Shown in pieces: positions 47,275-56,768 of a stretch of DNA of 64,000 nucleotides (position 1 is its first letter; every line of letters begins with the position of its first letter). The translations under genes were made by a program, and so were the position numbers. The stretch comes from Acinetobacter courvalinii (lineage in GTDB: Bacteria; Pseudomonadota; Gammaproteobacteria; Pseudomonadales; Moraxellaceae), in the NCBI RefSeq assembly GCF_014635545.1, contig NZ_BMDA01000002.1, positions 372,001 to 436,000 on the forward strand, given 5' to 3'. The notes under the pieces were generated by a model that worked only from the letters and a program-made list of their open reading frames with translations, was not told the origin of the DNA and did not search any database.

Positions 47275-47293
47275 TCGGTTTTGGAGTAGGGCA

Positions 47294-47662
47294 ATGATTC
47301 AAACCGAAAGTATGCTCGACGTAGCAGACAACAGTGGTGCACGCCGCGTACAATGTATTAAAGTACTTGGTGGTTCACACCGTCGTTATGCTTCAGTTGG
47401 CGACATTATTAAAGTTACTGTAAAAGAAGCAATCCCACGCGCACGTGTTAAAAAAGGTGACGTGATGAATGCTGTAGTTGTTCGTACAAAATTCGGCATC
47501 CGTCGTCCAGACGGTTCAGTGATTCGTTTCGACGATAACGCAGCTGTTATTTTGAACAACAACAAAGCTCCGATTGCTACTCGTATCTTCGGACCAGTGA
47601 CTCGTGAACTTCGTACTGAACAGTTCATGAAAATCATTTCATTGGCTCCTGAAGTTCTATAA
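47294..47662 (+). CDS. rplN: 50S ribosomal protein L14
   Basis: 122 residues from the ATG at 47294 ([28 protein letters not shown]), preceded by TTGGAGTAGGG. The longer open frame from 47261 lies in the hairpin and is not used. L14 contacts L19 and the 16S rRNA bridge, and is the binding site of RsfS. First gene of the spc group. Confidence 0.97.
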   Translation: MIQTESMLDVADNSGARRVQCIKVLGGSHRRYASVGDIIKVTVKEAIPRARVKKGDVMNAVVVRTKFGIRRPDGSVIRFDDNAAVILNNNKAPIATRIFGPVTRELRTEQFMKIISLAPEVL

Positions 47663-47671
47663 GAGGCAATC

Positions 47672-47989
47672 ATGGCTAAGATTAAAAAAGGCGATCAAGT
47701 AATCGTGATCGCAGGTAAAGAAAAAGGCAAACAAGGTATCGTTTTGTCTGTTTCTGAAGATCGAGTTAAGGTTGAAGGCCTTAACTTAGTGAAGAAGCAT
47801 CAAAAGCCAAACCGTGTAACTGGCGCTGAAGGCGGCATCGTTACTCAAGAGGCGACGCTTCATATCTCAAACGTGGCAATTTTTAATGCTACAACCCAAA
47901 AGGCTGACCGTATTGGTTACCAAGTGATTGATGGCGCGAAAACTCGTGTTTATAAATCAAATGGTGAATCAGTGGCGGTAGCGAAGTAA
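47672..47989 (+). CDS. rplX: 50S ribosomal protein L24
   Basis: 105 residues, KOW motif [23 protein letters not shown] near the start. L24 is an assembly initiator of the 50S subunit. Confidence 0.98.
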   Translation: MAKIKKGDQVIVIAGKEKGKQGIVLSVSEDRVKVEGLNLVKKHQKPNRVTGAEGGIVTQEATLHISNVAIFNATTQKADRIGYQVIDGAKTRVYKSNGESVAVAK

Positions 47990-48004
47990 TAGGTTGAATA
48001 GGCA

Positions 48005-48541
48005 ATGGCCAGACTTAAAGCACGTTACAACGACGAACTTAAAGCAAAGTTAAAAGAAGAACTTAGCGTTAAGAATGTGATGGATATTCCTCGCATCACG
48101 AAAATCACCCTAAACATGGGTGTAGGCGCAGCTGCAACTGATAAGAAATTATTAGATGGCGCTGTTGCTGACATGCAACTCATTGCTGGTCAAAAACCAG
48201 TTGTGACTCTTGCTCGTAAATCAATCGCTGGTTTCAAAATCCGTGACGGTTGGCCGATCGGTTGTAAAGTTACTTTACGCGGCGACCAAATGTACGAATT
48301 CTTGGATCGTTTGATCTCGATCGCAATCCCTCGTATCCGTGACTTCCGTGGTTTCTCTGCGAAATCATTTGATGGTCGTGGTAACTACTCTATGGGTTTA
48401 AAAGAGCAAATCGTTTTCCCTGAAATCGATTTTGACAAAATTGATCGTATCCGTGGTTTAGATATCACTATTACGACCACTGCTCGTAGCGATGACGAAG
48501 GCCGTGCGCTTATGCGTGCATTCGGCTTCCCGTTCAAATAA
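48005..48541 (+). CDS. rplE: 50S ribosomal protein L5
   Basis: 178 residues with [18 protein letters not shown] and [20 protein letters not shown]5 binds 5S rRNA and the P-site tRNA. Confidence 0.98.
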   Translation: MARLKARYNDELKAKLKEELSVKNVMDIPRITKITLNMGVGAAATDKKLLDGAVADMQLIAGQKPVVTLARKSIAGFKIRDGWPIGCKVTLRGDQMYEFLDRLISIAIPRIRDFRGFSAKSFDGRGNYSMGLKEQIVFPEIDFDKIDRIRGLDITITTTARSDDEGRALMRAFGFPFK

Positions 48542-48550
48542 GAGGTCGAT

Positions 48551-48856
48551 ATGGCTAAGAAAGGTATGATTAATCGCGAATTGAAACGCGAAAAGACAGT
48601 TGCTAAATACGCTGCAAAACGTGCTGAATTAAAAGCAACGATTGCAAATGTAAATGCGAGTGACGAAGAACGTTTCGAAGCGACATTAAAGTTACAGGCA
48701 TTGCCACGTAACGCATCTCCAGTACGTCTTCGTAACCGTTGTGGTTTAACTGGTCGTCCTCATGGTTACTTCCGTAAGTTCGGTTTAAGCCGTAACAAAT
48801 TACGTGACACAGTAATGCAAGGTGATGTACCGGGCGTTGTTAAGGCAAGCTGGTAA
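48551..48856 (+). CDS. rpsN: 30S ribosomal protein S14 (zinc-independent form)
   Basis: 101 residues. It is the long, Cys-poor type: there is no C..C....C..C cluster, only one Cys in [22 protein letters not shown]14 assembles late into the 30S head. Confidence 0.98.
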   Translation: MAKKGMINRELKREKTVAKYAAKRAELKATIANVNASDEERFEATLKLQALPRNASPVRLRNRCGLTGRPHGYFRKFGLSRNKLRDTVMQGDVPGVVKASW

Positions 48857-48867
48857 GGAGCGACTAA

Positions 48868-49263
48868 ATGAGTATGCAAGATACCGTTGCCGACATGTTA
48901 ACCCGTGTTCGTAACGCACAAATGGCAAAGAAACAAACTGTTTCTATGCCTTCTTCTAAGTTGAAAGTTGCGATTGCAAACGTTCTTCAACAAGAAGGTT
49001 ATATTTCAGATGTAGCCGTTGCTCAAGAAGAGACAAAAGCTACACTGACAATTACGTTAAAATATTTCGAAGGCAAACCAGTTATCGAAACCGTTAAGCG
49101 TGTAAGCCGTCCAGGTCTTCGCCAATACCGCGGTAAAGATAAAATTCCTAGCGTTAAGCAAGGTTTAGGTATTGCAATTGTTTCTACAAGCAAAGGCATC
49201 ATGACTGATCGCGCTGCACGTGCTGCGGGCATCGGTGGTGAAGTTATTGCTTTTGTTTCTTAA
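48868..49263 (+). CDS. rpsH: 30S ribosomal protein S8
   Basis: 131 residues, [18 protein letters not shown] and [21 protein letters not shown]8 binds 16S rRNA and, in enterics, represses the spc operon by binding its mRNA near rplE; I did not find an obvious S8 site here. Confidence 0.98.
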   Translation: MSMQDTVADMLTRVRNAQMAKKQTVSMPSSKLKVAIANVLQQEGYISDVAVAQEETKATLTITLKYFEGKPVIETVKRVSRPGLRQYRGKDKIPSVKQGLGIAIVSTSKGIMTDRAARAAGIGGEVIAFVS

Positions 49264-49276
49264 TAGGTGATTCCTC

Positions 49277-49810
49277 ATGTCTCGTGTGGCTAAAGCCCCA
49301 GTAACTGTACCTAATGGTGTAACAGTTACTCAGAACGGCCGGCAGGTCGAAGTGAAAGGCAGCAAAGGTACATTGTCTTTCAACCTGCATGCGCTGGTCG
49401 AGCTAAAACAGGAAGAAGGTAAACTTCAACTTGCTCCGGCTAAAGAGTCGAAAGACGCTTGGATGCAAGCTGGTACTGCTCGCGCTGTATTGAACAACCT
49501 TGTAAAAGGTGTTAGCGAAGGCTTCGAACGTAAGTTACAGCTTGTTGGTGTTGGTTATAAAGCTGCGGTTAAAGGTACTTCTGTAAACCTTAACCTCGGT
49601 TACTCACACCCAATTGACTACGCTTTACCTGAAGGTGTAACAGCGGAAACTCCAACTGCTACTGAAATCATTTTGAAATCAGCAAACAAGCAGTTGTTAG
49701 GTCAAGTGGCAGCGGAAATCCGTGCATACCGTGCTCCTGAACCATATAAAGGTAAAGGTGTTCGTTATTCGGATGAAGTTATTCTTCGTAAAGAAGCTAA
49801 GAAGAAATAA
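49277..49810 (+). CDS. rplF: 50S ribosomal protein L6
   Basis: 177 residues, two similar domains, and the [23 protein letters not shown] tail that contacts the sarcin-ricin loop region. Confidence 0.98.
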   Translation: MSRVAKAPVTVPNGVTVTQNGRQVEVKGSKGTLSFNLHALVELKQEEGKLQLAPAKESKDAWMQAGTARAVLNNLVKGVSEGFERKLQLVGVGYKAAVKGTSVNLNLGYSHPIDYALPEGVTAETPTATEIILKSANKQLLGQVAAEIRAYRAPEPYKGKGVRYSDEVILRKEAKKK

Positions 49811-49824
49811 GGCGCGAGGTTCTT

Positions 49825-50175
49825 ATGAACGAAAAGAAACAAACCCGTTTGCGTCGTGCGAAAAGCACACGCTTGCACATTCGTGCATTGGGTGCGACTC
49901 GTTTGTGTGTAAACCGCACTCCGCGTCACATCTATGCGCAAGTTATTTCAGCAGATGGTGGCAAAGTTTTAGCGCAAGCTTCAACTTTAGATGCATCTTT
50001 GCGTAGCGGTACTACGGGTAACGTAGATGCAGCTACAAAAGTTGGTGCTTTGATCGCAGAACGTGCTAAAGCAGCTGGTGTTACTAAAGTTGCATTTGAC
50101 CGTTCTGGTTTTAAATATCATGGTCGTATCAAAGCCTTGGCTGATGCTGCTCGTGAAGGCGGCTTGGAGTTCTAA
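49825..50175 (+). CDS. rplR: 50S ribosomal protein L18
   Basis: 116 residues, basic N-terminal arm ([17 protein letters not shown]) followed by the 5S-rRNA-binding domain. L18 joins L5 and 5S rRNA into the central protuberance. Confidence 0.98.
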   Translation: MNEKKQTRLRRAKSTRLHIRALGATRLCVNRTPRHIYAQVISADGGKVLAQASTLDASLRSGTTGNVDAATKVGALIAERAKAAGVTKVAFDRSGFKYHGRIKALADAAREGGLEF

Positions 50176-50177
50176 TC

Positions 50178-50675
50178 ATGGCGAAAGTTGAACAAAACGA
50201 AGGTCTCGTTGAAAAGCTGGTTGCCGTTGATCGTGTAGCCAAGGTTGTTAAAGGTGGTCGTATCTTCTCTTTCACAGCATTAACTGTTGTGGGCGACGGT
50301 AACGGTCGTGTAGGTTTTGGTCGTGGTAAAGCACGTGAAGTTCCAGCTGCTATTTCTAAAGCACTTGAAGCTGCTCGTCGTAACATGATCACTGTAGACC
50401 TCGCGGGTACTACTTTACAACACCCTGTGAATGCTCGTCATGGCGCAAGCCGTGTATACATGCAACCTGCTTCAGAAGGTACTGGCGTAATTGCTGGTGG
50501 CGCTATGCGTGCTGTTCTTGAAGCTGCAGGTGTACATAACGTACTTGCTAAATGTTATGGTTCTACAAATGCTGCTAACGTAGTAAACGCAACTTTTAAA
50601 GGTTTGCGTGATATGACTTCTCCTGAGAAAGTCGCTGCGAAACGTGGTCTTTCAGTAGAACAAATTCAAGGGTAA
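50178..50675 (+). CDS. rpsE: 30S ribosomal protein S5
   Basis: 165 residues with [27 protein letters not shown] and the following double-stranded-RNA-binding-like fold. S5 affects decoding accuracy (ram sites). Confidence 0.98.
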   Translation: MAKVEQNEGLVEKLVAVDRVAKVVKGGRIFSFTALTVVGDGNGRVGFGRGKAREVPAAISKALEAARRNMITVDLAGTTLQHPVNARHGASRVYMQPASEGTGVIAGGAMRAVLEAAGVHNVLAKCYGSTNAANVVNATFKGLRDMTSPEKVAAKRGLSVEQIQG

Positions 50676-50681
50676 TCAATC

Positions 50682-50858
50682 ATGAAAACGATTAAAGTTA
50701 CCCAGACTAAATCTTCATCGCATCGTTTAAAAAATCATAAACTTTGCCTTCAAGGTTTAGGTCTGCGTCGTATTGGTCATACTGTAGAAGTGCAAGATAC
50801 GCCTTCTAACCGTGGTATGATCAACAAAGTTTACTATATGGTTAGTGTAGAGGAATAA
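50682..50858 (+). CDS. rpmD: 50S ribosomal protein L30
   Basis: 58 residues ([20 protein letters not shown] ...), read directly from the sequence. It is short and lies exactly between rpsE and rplO, 6 bases after the first and 3 before the second, as in other proteobacteria. The [20 protein letters not shown] segment is typical of L30. Confidence 0.96.
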
Positions 50859-50861
50859 GCC

Positions 50862-51302
50862 ATGACTCTGCGTTTAAATGAACTTTCACCTGCAGAAGGT
50901 GCAAAACGTGAAAACCGTCGTCTAGGCCGTGGTATCGGTTCTGGCGTAGGTAAGACTGGTGGTCGTGGTATCAAAGGTCAAAACTCACGTAAAAGTGGTG
51001 GTACTCGTCCAGGCTTTGAAGGCGGTCAAACTGCGTTATATCGTCGTTTGCCTAAATTCGGTTTCACTAGCCAAATCGCTTTGAAAACTGCTGAAGTACG
51101 TTTGTCTGAGCTCAACAAAGTTGAAGGCGATGTAGTTAGCCTTGAAACTTTGAAAGCTGCGAATGTTGTTCGTCGTGACCAAATTCGTGCTCGCATCGTT
51201 CTTTCTGGTGAAATCACTCGCGCATTCACTGTTAAAGGTGTTGTGTTGACTAAAGGCGCTAAAGCTGCTGTTGAAGCTGCTGGCGGTAAAGTCGAGGAGT
51301 AA
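50862..51302 (+). CDS. rplO: 50S ribosomal protein L15
   Basis: 146 residues. The glycine-rich basic N-terminus ([19 protein letters not shown]) and the later L15 domain are complete. It assembles late in the 50S subunit. The next gene, secY, has its ribosome binding site inside the last codons of rplO. Confidence 0.98.
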   Translation: MTLRLNELSPAEGAKRENRRLGRGIGSGVGKTGGRGIKGQNSRKSGGTRPGFEGGQTALYRRLPKFGFTSQIALKTAEVRLSELNKVEGDVVSLETLKAANVVRRDQIRARIVLSGEITRAFTVKGVVLTKGAKAAVEAAGGKVEE

Positions 51303-51308
51303 TCTCGA

Positions 51309-52667
51309 GTGTCTATGACTCCTAGTTCTTCAGGTCATGTCAACATGATGAAAGGCCAACCGTTTCATGTGAAATACCGTGAAATTATTCGTCGATTAAT
51401 GTTCTTGATTGGCGCGTTGTTGGTCTTTCGACTAGGAGCGCATATTCCGTTGCCGGGGATTGATAATGTAGCGCTAGCACATTTTTTTAAAGCTAATGAA
51501 GGTACCTTCTTAGGTTTATTTAACATGTTCTCTGGCGGTGCATTAGAACGCATGTCGATTCTGGCGTTAGGGATTATGCCGTACATTTCTGCATCGATTA
51601 TCGTGCAGTTAATGTCTACGGTGGTTCCTTCGCTGGAAGCTTTGAAAAAAGAAGGCGAGCAAGGCAAACGTAAGATCAATCAATATACGCGTTATGGCAC
51701 CTTATTTCTTGCACTGGTGCAAGGTGTAGGGATGTGTGCCGGCTTGATCAGTCAAGGTATTACCTTAACCTCAGGTCTGGCATTCTATGTTCCGGCAGTA
51801 ACTTCGTTAGTTGCAGGAACCATGTTCTTGATGTGGTTGGGCGAGCAGATTACCGAACGTGGTGTTGGTAATGGGATCTCGATGATCATTTTCGCAGGAA
51901 TTGTGGCAGGTTTGCCCAATCTTGTGATTCAGTCGTTTACGTCTGTACAGAATGGTCAGGGTAGTTTAATTGGTTTAGTTGTCTTCGGTTTACTCTCATT
52001 AGCCGTTTTAGCTGCGATCGTGTTTATTGAAAAAGCACAACGTCGTATTCCAGTGAACTATGCTCAAAAACAGCAAGGTCGTCGTATATTTACTGCACAG
52101 CAGACGCATTTGCCATTAAAAATTAATATGGCGGGTGTAATTCCGGCAATTTTTGCAAGCTCATTGTTATTATTTCCAGCGAGCTTGGGACAATGGTTAG
52201 GAAGTGCTGATCCAAATGCAGGGATTGTGAAACGTAGCCTACAAGATCTGGCATTGGTGTTATCGCCTGGACAGCCGTTGTATCTAATGCTCTTTGGCGC
52301 GTTAATTATCTTCTTCTGTTATTTCTATACGGCGCTTGTATTTAGCCCGAAAGAAGTTTCAGAGAATTTAAAACGTAGCGGGGCATATGTGCCTGGTATC
52401 CGCCCAGGTGAGCAAACGGCTCGTTATTTAGATCATATTCTTAACCGTTTGACCTTCATCGGTGCAATCTACATCACTGTAGTGTGTTTAATGCCTATGG
52501 TGCTACAAAGCTCGTTCGGTATTCCATTCCATCTGGGTGGCACATCGTTACTGATTGTAGTGGTAGTGGTAATGGACTTTATGGCGCAACTCCAAGCGCA
52601 CCTTACTTCGCATCAATATGATAATCAAACGTTAATGAGAAAAACGACTGCTCATCCTAAGGGATAA
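51309..52667 (+). CDS. secY: Preprotein translocase channel subunit SecY
   Basis: 452 residues with ten membrane helices. The GTG start at 51309 has GAGGAG 9 bases upstream; an ATG at 51315 is less well placed. Conserved blocks include FRLGAHIPLPGID, RGVGNGISMIIFAGI and the cytoplasmic loop with PKEVSENLKRSGAYVPGIRPG. SecY forms the protein-conducting channel with SecE and SecG. Its presence in the spc operon links synthesis to ribosome production. Confidence 0.97.
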   Translation: MSMTPSSSGHVNMMKGQPFHVKYREIIRRLMFLIGALLVFRLGAHIPLPGIDNVALAHFFKANEGTFLGLFNMFSGGALERMSILALGIMPYISASIIVQLMSTVVPSLEALKKEGEQGKRKINQYTRYGTLFLALVQGVGMCAGLISQGITLTSGLAFYVPAVTSLVAGTMFLMWLGEQITERGVGNGISMIIFAGIVAGLPNLVIQSFTSVQNGQGSLIGLVVFGLLSLAVLAAIVFIEKAQRRIPVNYAQKQQGRRIFTAQQTHLPLKINMAGVIPAIFASSLLLFPASLGQWLGSADPNAGIVKRSLQDLALVLSPGQPLYLMLFGALIIFFCYFYTALVFSPKEVSENLKRSGAYVPGIRPGEQTARYLDHILNRLTFIGAIYITVVCLMPMVLQSSFGIPFHLGGTSLLIVVVVVMDFMAQLQAHLTSHQYDNQTLMRKTTAHPKG

Positions 52668-52688
52668 GCGCACTTAGAAGGTTTCATC

Positions 52689-52805
52689 ATGAAAGTACAA
52701 GCTTCTGTAAAGAAAATTTGTGGTAGCTGTAAAGTTATCCGTCGTAATGGGGTAATTCGCGTAATTTGTAGCGCAGAACCTCGTCATAAGCAGCGTCAAG
52801 GTTAA
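52689..52805 (+). CDS. rpmJ: 50S ribosomal protein L36 (zinc-ribbon form)
   Basis: 38 residues ([20 protein letters not shown]...). Cys11, Cys14, Cys27 and His33 form the zinc site, so this is the C+ form. It lies 21 bases after secY, the canonical place. It ends the spc group before a new promoter. Confidence 0.96.
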
Positions 52806-52820
52806 TTTAATTAAGACCTG

Positions 52821-52850
52821 TTGATTTCAGTAGGCTAATTAGGTTATTAT
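52821..52850 (+). promoter_or_regulatory. Candidate promoter of the alpha (rpsM) operon
   Basis: TTGATT (52821-52826) and TATTAT (52845-52850) with an 18-base spacer, in the only long gap of the ribosomal block. Moderate match to sigma-70. Confidence 0.55.
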
Positions 52851-52877
52851 CCGCCCCTCAAGATTTTTGTGGGGCGG
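52851..52877 (+). promoter_or_regulatory. Hairpin in the alpha operon leader
   Basis: CCGCCCC / GGGGCGG, 7 GC pairs, 13-base loop, followed by TTGATTATC and not by a T run. In enterics S4 represses this operon through a pseudoknot near the rpsM start; an equivalent role here is inference. Confidence 0.5.
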
Positions 52878-52912
52878 TTGATTATCTTGACTGCCTTTTT
52901 GGAGAAAATTGA

Positions 52913-53269
52913 ATGGCTCGTATTGCCGGTGTAAACATTCCGGATAACAAGCATGCTGTTATCTCTCTCACGTATATTTTTGGTATCGGTCGCCACACTG
53001 CTAAGAACATCTTGGCTGCTGTAGGTATCACTGAAACTACAAAGATCCGTGAATTAGATGATGCTCAGCTTGATGCGATTCGTGCAGAAGTTGCTAAGGT
53101 TCCGACCGAAGGTGACTTACGTCGCGAAATTTCCATGAACATTAAACGTTTAATGGATTTAGGCTGCTACCGCGGTCTTCGTCATCGTCGCAGCTTGCCT
53201 GTTCGCGGACAACGCACCAAAACTAACGCACGTACCCGTAAAGGTCCGCGCAAACCGATTAAGAAATAA
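52913..53269 (+). CDS. rpsM: 30S ribosomal protein S13
   Basis: 118 residues, [26 protein letters not shown] and a basic tail ending [10 protein letters not shown]13 contacts P-site tRNA and S19. First gene of the alpha operon. Confidence 0.98.
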
Positions 53270-53288
53270 GATTTCTGGAAGCTAAAAG

Positions 53289-53675
53289 ATGGCTAAAGAT
53301 ACTCGCGCACGCAAGAAGGTCACTCGTACCGTCTCTGAAGGTGTCGCACACATTCACGCTTCTTTTAATAACACCATTGTTACGATTACCGATCGTCAAG
53401 GTAATGCATTGGCTTGGGCTACCTCAGGTGGACAAGGCTTCCGTGGATCACGTAAATCAACACCGTTTGCTGCTCAGGTAGCTGCTGAAGTTGCTGGTAA
53501 AGCTGCTTTAGATTACGGTTTGAAAAACTTGGACGTCCTTGTAAAAGGTCCTGGTCCTGGTCGTGAATCTGCGGTTCGTGCATTAGGTGCAGTGGGTTAT
53601 AAAATTAACAGCATTACCGATGTGACTCCAATTCCGCACAACGGTTGCCGTCCACCTAAAAAACGTCGCGTGTAA
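53289..53675 (+). CDS. rpsK: 30S ribosomal protein S11
   Basis: 128 residues. Blocks [22 protein letters not shown] and [15 protein letters not shown] are conserved; S11 lines the mRNA exit on the platform. Confidence 0.98.
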   Translation: MAKDTRARKKVTRTVSEGVAHIHASFNNTIVTITDRQGNALAWATSGGQGFRGSRKSTPFAAQVAAEVAGKAALDYGLKNLDVLVKGPGPGRESAVRALGAVGYKINSITDVTPIPHNGCRPPKKRRV

Positions 53676-53687
53676 GGAGAAACATTC

Positions 53688-54314
53688 ATGGCTCGTTATA
53701 TTGGTCCAAAATGCAAACTCTCTCGCCGCGAAGGGACAGACCTGCAATTAAAATCTGGCGTTAAACCATTTGACGTTAAGACTAAAAAACATGCTAAAGC
53801 TCCTGGCCAACATGGCGGAGCTCGTGGTAGCAAACAATCTGAGTACTCACTACAATTACGTGAAAAACAAAAAGTACGTCGTATGTACGGTGTGTTAGAG
53901 CGTCAATTTAGTAACTACTATAAAGAAGCTGCTCGTGTTAAAGGCGCAACAGGTGAGAACTTGTTGAAGTTGCTTGAAAGCCGTCTTGATAACGTTGTTT
54001 ATCGCATGGGTTTTGGTTCTACACGTGCAGAAGCTCGTCAGTTAGTATCTCACCGTAGCATCACTTTGAACGGTCGTCGTGTTAACATTGCATCTATCCA
54101 AGTTAAAGCTGGTGATGTAATTGCAGTACATGAAGGCGCTAAACAACAATTACGTATTAAAAGCGCAATTGAATTAGCTGCTCAACGTGGTATCCCTGCT
54201 TGGATGGAAGTTGATCATTCTAAGTTAGAAGGTACGTTTAAAGCTGCGCCAGATCGTTCTGATTTACCTGCTGAAATCAACGAAAGCTTGATTGTAGAAT
54301 TGTATTCTAAATAA
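53688..54314 (+). CDS. rpsD: 30S ribosomal protein S4
   Basis: 208 residues. The Cys-poor N-terminus has only one Cys in the first 40 residues, so it is the non-zinc form. The S4 RNA-binding domain starts near [17 protein letters not shown]4 nucleates 16S assembly and, in enterics, represses its own operon. Confidence 0.98.
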   Translation: MARYIGPKCKLSRREGTDLQLKSGVKPFDVKTKKHAKAPGQHGGARGSKQSEYSLQLREKQKVRRMYGVLERQFSNYYKEAARVKGATGENLLKLLESRLDNVVYRMGFGSTRAEARQLVSHRSITLNGRRVNIASIQVKAGDVIAVHEGAKQQLRIKSAIELAAQRGIPAWMEVDHSKLEGTFKAAPDRSDLPAEINESLIVELYSK

Positions 54315-54332
54315 TCCTTGAGGTAGCAATAA

Positions 54333-55340
54333 ATGACGCGTACTGCAAACGAGTTTCTAACTCCGCAAGCGATCAAGGTCGAAGCGGTGAGCGGGACCTC
54401 GGCAAAAGTGATTCTGGAACCTTTAGAGCGTGGCTTTGGTCATACTCTAGGTAATGCTTTACGTCGCATTCTATTGTCTTCTTTACCTGGCGCTGCTGTG
54501 GTTGAAGTAGAAATAGAAGGTGTCGAGCACGAGTACAGTACTTTAGAAGGCTTGCAGCAGGACATCGTCGAGCTCTTGCTGAACCTAAAAGGATTGTCTA
54601 TTAAGCTGTTCGATCAAAATGAAGCATATTTAACATTAGAGAAACAAGGGGCAGGTGACGTAACTGCAGCTGACCTTCGTTTACCTCATAATGTTGAAGT
54701 GGTTAACCCTGATCATTTAATCGGTACTTTGAGTTCTTCTGGTTCATTAAAAATGCGCCTGAAAGTTGCTCAAGGTCGTGGTTATGAAACATCTGACTCA
54801 CGTTTCCCTGAAGGTGAAACACGTCCAGTAGGTCGTTTACAGTTAGATGCTTCTTATAGCCCAATCAAGCGTGTTTCATACACAGTAGAAAATGCTCGTG
54901 TTGAACAACGTACCGATCTTGATAAGTTAGTGATCGATCTTGAGACTAACGGAACTGTTGATCCAGAAGAAGCAATCCGCAAAGCGGCAACAATCTTGCA
55001 ACAACAAATTGCAATTTTTGTTGATCTTCAGAAAGATCAAACTCCGGTTGCTCAAGAACCTCGCGAAGAAGTTGACCCGATTTTGCTTCGTCCAGTAGAT
55101 GATCTCGAGCTAACTGTTCGTTCTGCTAACTGTTTGAAGGCAGAAAATATTTACTACATTGGTGATCTTGTTCAACGTACCGAAGTTGAGTTGTTAAAAA
55201 CTCCTAACCTAGGTAAAAAATCGTTAACAGAGATCAAAGATGTTTTGGCATCGAAAGGTTTACAACTCGGCATGCGTTTAGAGAACTGGCCACCAGCTAG
55301 TCTCCGTATGGATGACCGTTTTGCCTATCGTAGCCGTTAA
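54333..55340 (+). CDS. rpoA: RNA polymerase alpha subunit
   Basis: 335 residues. The N-terminal domain (about 1-235) has [20 protein letters not shown]. The C-terminal domain (about 250-335) has the DNA-binding residues in [18 protein letters not shown] and [13 protein letters not shown]. It assembles the core polymerase and contacts UP elements and activators. Position between rpsD and rplQ is canonical. Confidence 0.98.
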   Translation: MTRTANEFLTPQAIKVEAVSGTSAKVILEPLERGFGHTLGNALRRILLSSLPGAAVVEVEIEGVEHEYSTLEGLQQDIVELLLNLKGLSIKLFDQNEAYLTLEKQGAGDVTAADLRLPHNVEVVNPDHLIGTLSSSGSLKMRLKVAQGRGYETSDSRFPEGETRPVGRLQLDASYSPIKRVSYTVENARVEQRTDLDKLVIDLETNGTVDPEEAIRKAATILQQQIAIFVDLQKDQTPVAQEPREEVDPILLRPVDDLELTVRSANCLKAENIYYIGDLVQRTEVELLKTPNLGKKSLTEIKDVLASKGLQLGMRLENWPPASLRMDDRFAYRSR

Positions 55341-55358
55341 TTAAGTAGGACTATCACC

Positions 55359-55724
55359 ATGCGTCATCGTAATAGTGGTGTGAAATTAGGCCGTACAAGC
55401 AGCCACCGTAAGGCGTTGTTCCAAAACTTAACAAATGCTTTAGTTGAGCACGAGTTAATTAAAACAACTTTGCCTAAGGCGAAAGAACTTCGCCGCGTTG
55501 CTGAGCCTTTAATCACTTTGGCAAAAAACGATACAGTAGCAAACCGTCGTTTAGCGTTTGCTCGTACTCGTTCTGCAGCAACTGTTGGTAAATTATTTAC
55601 CGTTCTTGGCCCTCGTTACAAAGAACGTAACGGCGGTTATCTTCGTGTTCTTAAAGCGGGCTTCCGTGCAGGTGATGCTGCACCGATGGCTTACGTTGAA
55701 CTCGTTGACCGTGAAGTAAAATAA
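55359..55724 (+). CDS. rplQ: 50S ribosomal protein L17
   Basis: 121 residues, [20 protein letters not shown] and the [24 protein letters not shown] tail. L17 is the last gene of the alpha operon and is followed by a strong terminator. Confidence 0.98.
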   Translation: MRHRNSGVKLGRTSSHRKALFQNLTNALVEHELIKTTLPKAKELRRVAEPLITLAKNDTVANRRLAFARTRSAATVGKLFTVLGPRYKERNGGYLRVLKAGFRAGDAAPMAYVELVDREVK

Positions 55725-55755
55725 TACTTCTACGTGTAGAACAGTCAGTTGTTCC

Positions 55756-55787
55756 AAAAAAGGCCGGTGTAATAACCGGCCTTTTTT
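55756..55787 (+). terminator. Terminator of the alpha operon
   Basis: AAAAAAGGCCGGT, short loop GTAATA, ACCGGCCTTTTTT. A classic strong terminator after rplQ. Confidence 0.95.
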
Positions 55788-55870
55788 ATTAGCTATATTT
55801 TTTATAATATTTCGTAGTATGGGTAGTTTGTTGATTCACTATCATTCAGTGAAAATGTTATGTTTAAGAT

Positions 55871-56386
55871 TTACATAATTTTTAGAGCGTCGGAAATAGA
55901 TTGTAGGGAATCGCTATTATTACAAATGAATACTGCCTGAGGACAGTCATCTAGGCAATCCACTAATATTTGGTTTGGTCTTTTCTTATGAAAAGTGATT
56001 GAGGCATTACTTCCGAATTCGCTTTTTAGATCAGATGATAAAATTATTGTACATTCATCATCTCTTAAGTGATTCCATAAATTTTGAATAAACTGTACTA
56101 AGGAAAAGCCTATATTTATCACTTCACTTATGGTGAAATTTTCAGTGTTAATATAATCATCAAGATGAATTCTATTAGTATTTGCCTCAAACCCTGTTAG
56201 ATCACCATATCTGCTAATGATGATTTCATAGTCCCAATATTTTAATCGAGCTTTGTAAAAATCAAAGACAATTACATCAGAGTGTTCATAAAAACCTTTT
56301 AACAATTTAAGTTCTAATGTTGAGGGGATAGCAACTTCAGATCTCATTAACAAGAATTTATTCATTTGAGGACTTAAGAGACTCAT
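55871..56386 (-). CDS. Unrecognised AT-rich gene
   Basis: 171 residues, rather acidic, soluble, no signal and no membrane helix. The start at 56386 has an AGG at fair spacing. Central residues (about 89-125) form an amphipathic helix region rich in N, L and D, followed by a short beta-rich end with three Cys (CLDDCPQAVFIC). I do not recognise a family. The gene and the next 380 bases are visibly more AT-rich than the ribosomal block and almA on either side, suggesting acquired DNA. Its small size and isolated reverse orientation are reminiscent of immunity or orphan accessory proteins, but nothing proves this. Confidence 0.6.
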   Translation of the reverse strand: MSLLSPQMNKFLLMRSEVAIPSTLELKLLKGFYEHSDVIVFDFYKARLKYWDYEIIISRYGDLTGFEANTNRIHLDDYINTENFTISEVINIGFSLVQFIQNLWNHLRDDECTIILSSDLKSEFGSNASITFHKKRPNQILVDCLDDCPQAVFICNNSDSLQSISDALKIM

Positions 56387-56768
56387 TCTTATACCTGAAA
56401 TATTTTGAATATGATTAAAATCATTTGTTTATAATAAGATTTATAGAAAACATTTTAGATTTTACTTTTATATTGGTCATTTGTATGCAAATGAATCAAA
56501 CTTTTTCTTTCATTTAATAATTTTAATGGCTCTTTTTGATGATTTAACACGATATTCAGAATATAAGGGCTATAAAATTACATATATTTATTGTTACATA
56601 TTGAGTCCTTCTAAAAATCCAAGCAAAAATCTCAACATTTTTGACAGCAAATTTTTATCAAAATGTCCCGAACTGATATAAAAAAACCGATGAATGACTA
56701 AACTTGACATTGTGTATTGTCAAATTTGTGCTTTAATAAAGACATGGTTTATACAGGGTATAAAAAAA
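56387..56768 (+). promoter_or_regulatory. AT-rich region upstream of almA with an inverted repeat
   Basis: 382 bases without a supportable gene. TTGACA (56704-56709) and TGTCAA (56718-56723) form an inverted repeat with an 8-base spacer that also offers a -35 hexamer, 60 bases before the almA start. No good -10 at 17 bases. This could be an operator for an alkane or lipid-responsive regulator. Confidence 0.4.

Noticed and set aside
56481-56681. 66-residue plus ORF in the AT-rich region
   Set aside because: No ribosome binding site, very low-complexity AT-driven sequence, no family resemblance.
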